Source of the DNA: Methylocapsa sp.
Lineage (GTDB): Bacteria > Pseudomonadota > Alphaproteobacteria > Rhizobiales > Beijerinckiaceae
Direction of reading: 5' to 3'
DNA length: 10,408 nt
NCBI GenBank assembly: GCA_003162995.1
Contig: PLUZ01000312.1
Location: 1-10,408, forward strand
The number at the start of each line of letters is the position of its first letter. Positions within the stretch are counted from its first letter, which is position 1. The position numbers and the translations under genes are program-made. This document shows positions 6,754 through 10,408 of the stretch, in pieces. The notes beneath the pieces are model-generated. The model was not told where the DNA came from. It saw only the letters and a list, made by a program, of their open reading frames with translations, and did no database searches.

Positions 6754-7512
6754 ATGAAGCTTGCCGATGTCGCCAAAAATGCCTTCGCGATGCCGCTCAC
6801 CGACCCCGCCTATCCGCGCGGCCCCTACAAATTCTACAATCGGGAATTCGTGGTCATCAGCTACCGTACCGATCCCGACGCGTTGCGCGAGGTGGTGCCC
6901 GAACCGCTTGAGGTGGTGGGCGATACAGTCAACTACGAGTTCATCCGCATGCCCGATTCGACCGGCTTTGGCGACTATACGGAAACCGGCCAGGTCATCC
7001 CCGTGCGTTTCCGCATGCCGGATGGGACGGTCCAGGAAGGCGGCTATGTGCACGCCATGTATCTCGACGACAATTCGCCGATCGCCGGCGGCCGCGAGAT
7101 CTGGGGCTTTCCGAAAAAGCTCGCCAAACCAAAGATCGCGCATGAGAGCGAGACCTTGGTCTGCACCTTGCACTATGGTTCGGTTCTGTGCGTGTCAGCC
7201 ACCATGGGCTACAAACATCGCGAACTTGACCCGGCGCCTCTGCTAAGAAGCCTGGCAAAGCCCAGTTTCATGATCAAGATTATACCGCATGTGGATTGCA
7301 CACCGAGGATTTGCGAGCTCGTGCGGTATTATCTGGAGGGTGTCACTTTGAAAGGCGCCTGGTCCGGGCCTGCCGCCATTGAGCTATTCGAGCATTCCAT
7401 GTGCGACGTCGCCCGCCTGCCGGTCCGCGGCGTGGTGTCCGCCAGCCACTTCATCACCGACTTGACCCTCGGCCTAGGCGAAGTGGTGCATGACTATTTG
7501 AAGGACAGTTAA
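6754..7512 (+). CDS. adc: Acetoacetate decarboxylase
   Basis: The enzyme converts acetoacetate to acetone and CO2 through a Schiff base on lysine. The 252-residue length and sequence fit the family throughout. The active-site segment [15 protein letters not shown] (112-126) holds the adjacent Lys121 and Lys122, equivalent to the catalytic Lys and its pKa-perturbing neighbour in the clostridial enzyme. [17 protein letters not shown] (59-75) and the [11 protein letters not shown] stretch are also typical. A strong ribosome site, GAGGAG at 6741-6746, lies seven bases before the ATG. It follows the patatin gene on the same strand and probably shares its promoter. In relatives a 3-hydroxybutyrate dehydrogenase gene often accompanies this pair; it is not in this window. 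The likely job is disposal or overflow of acetoacetate from polyhydroxybutyrate or fatty-acid breakdown. Confidence 0.95.
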   Translation: MKLADVAKNAFAMPLTDPAYPRGPYKFYNREFVVISYRTDPDALREVVPEPLEVVGDTVNYEFIRMPDSTGFGDYTETGQVIPVRFRMPDGTVQEGGYVHAMYLDDNSPIAGGREIWGFPKKLAKPKIAHESETLVCTLHYGSVLCVSATMGYKHRELDPAPLLRSLAKPSFMIKIIPHVDCTPRICELVRYYLEGVTLKGAWSGPAAIELFEHSMCDVARLPVRGVVSASHFITDLTLGLGEVVHDYLKDS

Positions 7513-7677
7513 CGCGTTTCTCTAGTCGTGCCTCAGTTTTAATTTCTGCTTTGCGCCAGATGCGGTCTTCGGCTTAGCGTACGATTTTTTCCGAATTCTG
7601 AAACAGCTAAAGTGCGTCGGAAATGGGGTTTGATTATGCGCCTCTATAGCTAGTTCCAGCCCTTCTGAACGATCAAT

Positions 7678-7693
7678 AGGCCAGGCTTGGCCT
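7678..7693. terminator. Small hairpin between convergent adc and cobC
   Basis: AGGCCA (7678-7683) pairs with TGGCCT (7688-7693) around a four-base loop. It sits in the 230-base space after adc and before the cobC stop, where a bidirectional stop would be useful. The stem is only six base pairs and no strong T-run follows on either strand, so termination activity is doubtful. The rest of 7513-7742 shows no supported gene. Confidence 0.3.
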
Positions 7694-7742
7694 TGTCGTA
7701 AATCGCCAGGTCGAGGTGGTTGCTGAAATTCAAACCAGGACA

Positions 7743-8792
7743 CTACCGGCCGGTCTGACCATTTGGCTCAAGTACAAGAGCTTTGCAAAGGCGCACCATA
7801 TTGTCGTTGGTGCCAACAATGCCGAAGCGCAGCCAGTCTGGACGCGCCGCGAAGCGCCGCACCAGAATGCCGCTTTCCGCCAACCTTTCATACCAGCCTT
7901 GCGCGTCCTGGTGCCGCACCAGCCGGAAGAGCACGCTGCCGCCGATAACGTCAAAACCGGCCGCCGCCAAGAGTGCGTCGAGAGCCAATCCTTGCTTCGC
8001 AAGCCGCATTCGCGCCGCCGCGAGCCAAGCCTCATCCATTAAGGCCTTTGAACCAATGGCGATGGCCGCACCGGAGACCGGCCAGGGACCAAGCGCGGCG
8101 CGCAATCTTTCAACGAGAGGTTTTGGCGCGATGGCAAATCCGAGCCGGAGCCCCGGCAAACCATAGGCCTTGCCGAAGGAGCGCAACACAAGCATACCGC
8201 GGGCGGGCATCTCCGGAATGGCGCTGGCGCCGGGTTCCAGAAAATCGGCGAAAGCTTCATCGGCGATGAGCAAGCAGCCCCGCGCGGCAAGTGCCGCCGC
8301 CAGCGCGTGGAGGTCCGCCGCCGGAACGCGCCTGCCATCCGGATTGTTGGGATTGACGATGATCGCGACATCCATGCTTTCCAGCGCCGCAAAATCTTCG
8401 GCAATCGTCACCTCGACGCCAACTTCCTCCCAGCTCTGCGCATACTCGCAATAGGTAAATCCCAAGATACCCACACGCCTCGCCGGCACGAGATGGGGCA
8501 GCATGCTTATGATCGCCTGGGTGCCCGGCGCGGCAACCACTTCCGCGACCACAGGCGCGCGATACGCCGCACGCGCTGCCGCTTCGAGTGCGTGAAGTTC
8601 CTCCGGTTGCGGCAGCCGCGTAAAACTTTCCAGCGGCGGGTTGGCGAAAGGATAAGCATCAGGGTTGATACCCGTCGAAAGATCGAGCCAGGGCTCCGGC
8701 GCTTGCGGATAGGCCCGCCGCGCGGCAAAGAGATTGCCGCCATGCCCGGCAAGGGGTAACTCCGGCACGGCTTGACGGGAATTCTCACGCAT
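7743..8792 (-). CDS. cobC: Threonine-phosphate decarboxylase CobC (PLP-dependent)
   Basis: CobC belongs to the class I/II aminotransferase fold and makes (R)-1-amino-2-propanol O-2-phosphate from L-threonine phosphate, the linker that joins the corrin ring to the lower nucleotide loop of cobalamin. From ATG 8792 the protein has 349 residues. Landmarks are HGGN (17-20), WLDLSTGINP (ending at 44), NPNNPDG (147-153), DEAFADF (178-184) and the PLP-binding Lys208 in SFGKAYGLPGLRLGF. An upstream ATG at 8837 is in frame, but characterised homologues begin close to the HGG motif, favouring 8792. No clear ribosome site precedes either. With this start, the initiation codons of cobC and the divergent cobD overlap in CATG. 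In Salmonella the equivalent enzyme is called CobD. Confidence 0.92.
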   Translation of the reverse strand: MRENSRQAVPELPLAGHGGNLFAARRAYPQAPEPWLDLSTGINPDAYPFANPPLESFTRLPQPEELHALEAAARAAYRAPVVAEVVAAPGTQAIISMLPHLVPARRVGILGFTYCEYAQSWEEVGVEVTIAEDFAALESMDVAIIVNPNNPDGRRVPAADLHALAAALAARGCLLIADEAFADFLEPGASAIPEMPARGMLVLRSFGKAYGLPGLRLGFAIAPKPLVERLRAALGPWPVSGAAIAIGSKALMDEAWLAAARMRLAKQGLALDALLAAAGFDVIGGSVLFRLVRHQDAQGWYERLAESGILVRRFAARPDWLRFGIVGTNDNMVRLCKALVLEPNGQTGR

Positions 8793-9774
8793 GAATTTGG
8801 CCGCAACTTTGACGCTCGCGGCCCTCGCTGTCGCCATCGAGGCCTGTGTTGGCTACCCGCAAAGCGTGTTTCGCACGTTCGGTCATCCGGTCACCTGGAT
8901 TGGCCGTCTGATTGCGCTCGCCGACCGCTGCTTGAATCATGAGGATCAATCCTTTGCGGCACGACGCGCCCTGGGTTTTCTCGCGCTCCTGTTGCTTGTA
9001 GCGCTTGCTTGGGGCTCCGCCACTCTTTTCAGCCTCGGGCTCGCCGCCTTGGGCCTCCCACGCGCGGCAGGCTTTGCCGTCACCGCGCTTATCGCGTCGA
9101 GCCTTATCGCGCAACGCAGCCTCGATTCGCATGTCCTTGCCGTCGCGGAGGCTCTCGACGCGGGATTGGAGGCTGGTCGCGCTTCCGTGGCAAAAATCGT
9201 CGGCCGCGACGTGGCAAACCTCGATGAGACAGGCGTCGCCAGCGCGGCAATCGAGAGCCTTGCCGAGAATTTTTCCGACGGCGTCGCCGCGCCCGCCTTC
9301 TGGCTCGCGCTTGGCGGCTTGCCCGGGGGCCTTTGCTACAAGGCCATCAACACCGCCGACAGCATGATCGGCCACAAGACGCCACGGCACGCGGCGTTCG
9401 GCTTCGCCGCGGCCAAGCTCGATGATCTCGTCAATTTTTTGCCCGCGCGTTTGTCGGCCCTTCTCATCACGGGTGCGGCTTTTCTCGTACCGGGCGCCTC
9501 GCCTCGCGCCGCGTGGCGTAGTGTGCGGCGCGACGCGGGCGGACATCCGTCCCCCAATGCCGGCTGGCCCGAGGCAGCGTTCGCCGGCGCCCTCGGCGTG
9601 CGGCTTGGCGGCCCGCGCGCCTATGCGGGCGTGACGGTCGAAGACGCCTGGATCGGCTTGGGCAAAGCGCCGTCCCGTCAAGACATCAGGCGCGCGCTCC
9701 GTCTCTACCGCTGCGCTTGCGGCGTCCATTTCGCGGGTTTGACCTTGATCGCGCTTGTTATCGCGCAAGCGTGA
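8791..9774 (+). CDS. cobD: Adenosylcobinamide-phosphate synthase CobD (CbiB family)
   Basis: This inner-membrane enzyme attaches aminopropanol (phosphate) to adenosylcobyric acid. The 327 residues include several hydrophobic membrane segments (about 62-87, 93-107, 218-234 and 308-325). Conserved family blocks are IVGRD (136-140), ESLAENFSDGVAAP (155-168), YKAINTADSMIGHK (183-196) and HPSPNAGWPEA (252-262). HPVTWIGRLI at 32-41 matches the N-terminal block, while the GDP motif of many CbiB proteins is GYP here (21-23). GGGA about ten bases upstream of ATG 8791 can serve as ribosome site. The gene uses the product of the neighbouring cobC and of cobQ. Its 3' end overlaps convergent cobQ by 17 bases. 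It is named by the Pseudomonas denitrificans system, not the Salmonella one. Confidence 0.95.
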   Translation: MNLAATLTLAALAVAIEACVGYPQSVFRTFGHPVTWIGRLIALADRCLNHEDQSFAARRALGFLALLLLVALAWGSATLFSLGLAALGLPRAAGFAVTALIASSLIAQRSLDSHVLAVAEALDAGLEAGRASVAKIVGRDVANLDETGVASAAIESLAENFSDGVAAPAFWLALGGLPGGLCYKAINTADSMIGHKTPRHAAFGFAAAKLDDLVNFLPARLSALLITGAAFLVPGASPRAAWRSVRRDAGGHPSPNAGWPEAAFAGALGVRLGGPRAYAGVTVEDAWIGLGKAPSRQDIRRALRLYRCACGVHFAGLTLIALVIAQA

Positions 9775-10408
9775 GCAGCCGGTCGAGATCGATATGCGCT
9801 TCAAGATGGGCGGCGACGGACTCGAGCGCCGCCTCGAGCGCCTCATTATAGGAGATGCCGGTCCCCTTGCCGCCAAAGCGGGCGAGGAGAGCACTGCGTT
9901 GCGCGGCCTCAGCGAAAAGCCCATGCACATAGCAGCCGCTCACCCGGCCATCGGCAGACACCGCGCCATCGCTGCGGCCATCGGTGAAATGCAACAATGG
10001 CCGCGCGCAGTCCGGCCCGGACGTGCGGCCGGCATGGATTTCGTAACCGGTGAAAGGAACCCCGTTTTGGGCACACTTTCCATGTACCGGCGCCAGCACT
10101 TTGTCGCCGGAGAGGTCCGTCTCGATGTCGAGCAGACCTAGCCCTTGCGCCTCGCCGGGCGGGCCTTCGATGCCTTCAGAATCGCGAATGATCCGGCCCA
10201 GCATCTGATAGCCGCCGCAAAGGCCGAACACATGGCCGCCGCGGCGCAGATGCGCGAGAAGATCGATATCCCAGCCTTCCCGCCGGAAGCAGGTAAGATC
10301 GGCAATCGTCGTTTTCGAGCCGGGCAGAATGACAAGCGCCGCCCCGGTTGGCAGAGTCTCGCCGCGCCTGACCATCACGAGACGGACCTCGCTTTCCAAA
10401 TCGAAAGG
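9758..10408 (-). CDS. cobQ: Cobyric acid synthase CobQ, C-terminal part (5' end outside window)
   Basis: Only the last 216 codons are visible; the frame is open to the window edge (PFDLESEVRLV at the boundary), so the TTG at 10399 is not a real start. CobQ amidates four side chains of adenosylcobyrinic acid a,c-diamide, using glutamine and ATP. The visible part is the class I glutamine amidotransferase-like domain: LPGSKTTIADL, then the nucleophile elbow VFGLCGGYQMLG with the catalytic Cys (codon 10219-10217), FTGYEIHAGRT, and the His of GCYVHGLF. The ATP-binding synthetase domain should lie beyond 10408. The domain order and C-terminal LDRLL ending are normal. The gene converges on cobD with a 17-base overlap. 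Confidence 0.95.
   Translation of the reverse strand, partial: PFDLESEVRLVMVRRGETLPTGAALVILPGSKTTIADLTCFRREGWDIDLLAHLRRGGHVFGLCGGYQMLGRIIRDSEGIEGPPGEAQGLGLLDIETDLSGDKVLAPVHGKCAQNGVPFTGYEIHAGRTSGPDCARPLLHFTDGRSDGAVSADGRVSGCYVHGLFAEAAQRSALLARFGGKGTGISYNEALEAALESVAAHLEAHIDLDRLLTLAR

Noticed and set aside
7550..7591. Possible terminator after adc ending in a run of T at about 7585-7590
   Set aside because: The only stem nearby (GCCAGA with TCT..GGC) is bulged and about eleven bases from the T-run, so it does not make a credible intrinsic terminator.
7522..7743. Minus-strand 73-codon frame beginning at the cobC stop with a GTG
   Set aside because: No family resemblance and no conserved domain visible; the one-base overlap with the cobC stop is suggestive, but composition looks like intergenic sequence. 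A homologue search would decide.
8785..9930. Long minus-strand open frame (381 codons) opposite cobD
   Set aside because: It is antisense to a well-conserved CbiB-family gene, is Arg/Gly-rich and shows no domain; a codon-bias shadow.
9700..10408. Cobalamin riboswitch near the cob genes
   Set aside because: No non-coding leader exists here: cobC, cobD and cobQ overlap or abut, and I see no B12-box-like element.

Overview
The window looks like a chromosomal segment of an alphaproteobacterium of the order Rhizobiales (Hyphomicrobiales), possibly the Beijerinckiaceae/Methylocystaceae side. This rests on high GC and strongly GC-biased codon use in most genes, late genes of aerobic cobalamin synthesis (cobQ, cobD, cobC), a tlyA/RNA-methyltransferase pair, and palindromic repeats of the GAGCAT type scattered through Rhizobiales genomes. 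The taxonomic call is inference; no rRNA is present.

Layout. (1) 1-819, plus: the 3' part of an AT-richer gene of unknown function, whose C-terminus carries an Arg-X4-His motif and helical pattern like HEPN proteins; it looks foreign to its surroundings. (2) 969-2983, plus: tlyA and a TrmA/RumA-family RNA methyltransferase, translationally coupled by an ATGA overlap. (3) 2984-3028: a palindromic repeat between convergent genes. (4) 3059-5063, minus: a rhomboid protease and prfB (release factor 2). prfB must be read through a programmed +1 frameshift with an in-frame TGA at codon 24, so its true start is at 5063 rather than at the internal ATG at 4900. (5) 5064-5516: a divergent control region with a candidate promoter on each strand, a second palindromic repeat, and nested inverted repeats over the plus-strand promoter. 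(6) 5517-7512, plus: a patatin-like hydrolase and an acetoacetate decarboxylase, probably one transcription unit concerned with lipid, polyhydroxybutyrate or ketone-body carbon. (7) 7743-10408: cobC (minus), cobD (plus) and the C-terminal part of cobQ (minus). The cobC and cobD start codons appear to overlap in one CATG, and cobD and cobQ overlap tail to tail by 17 bases.

How the genes work together. TlyA and the second methyltransferase modify RNA; RF2 ends translation at UGA/UAA and senses its own level through the frameshift. The patatin/decarboxylase pair plausibly feeds acyl or acetoacetate carbon to acetone and CO2. CobQ makes cobyric acid, CobC makes aminopropanol phosphate, and CobD joins the two. 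I see no CRISPR array, tRNA, rRNA, complete mobile element or cobalamin riboswitch. Nothing here is a clearly new multi-gene system. The least explained items are the HEPN-like gene and the operator-like structure before the patatin gene.
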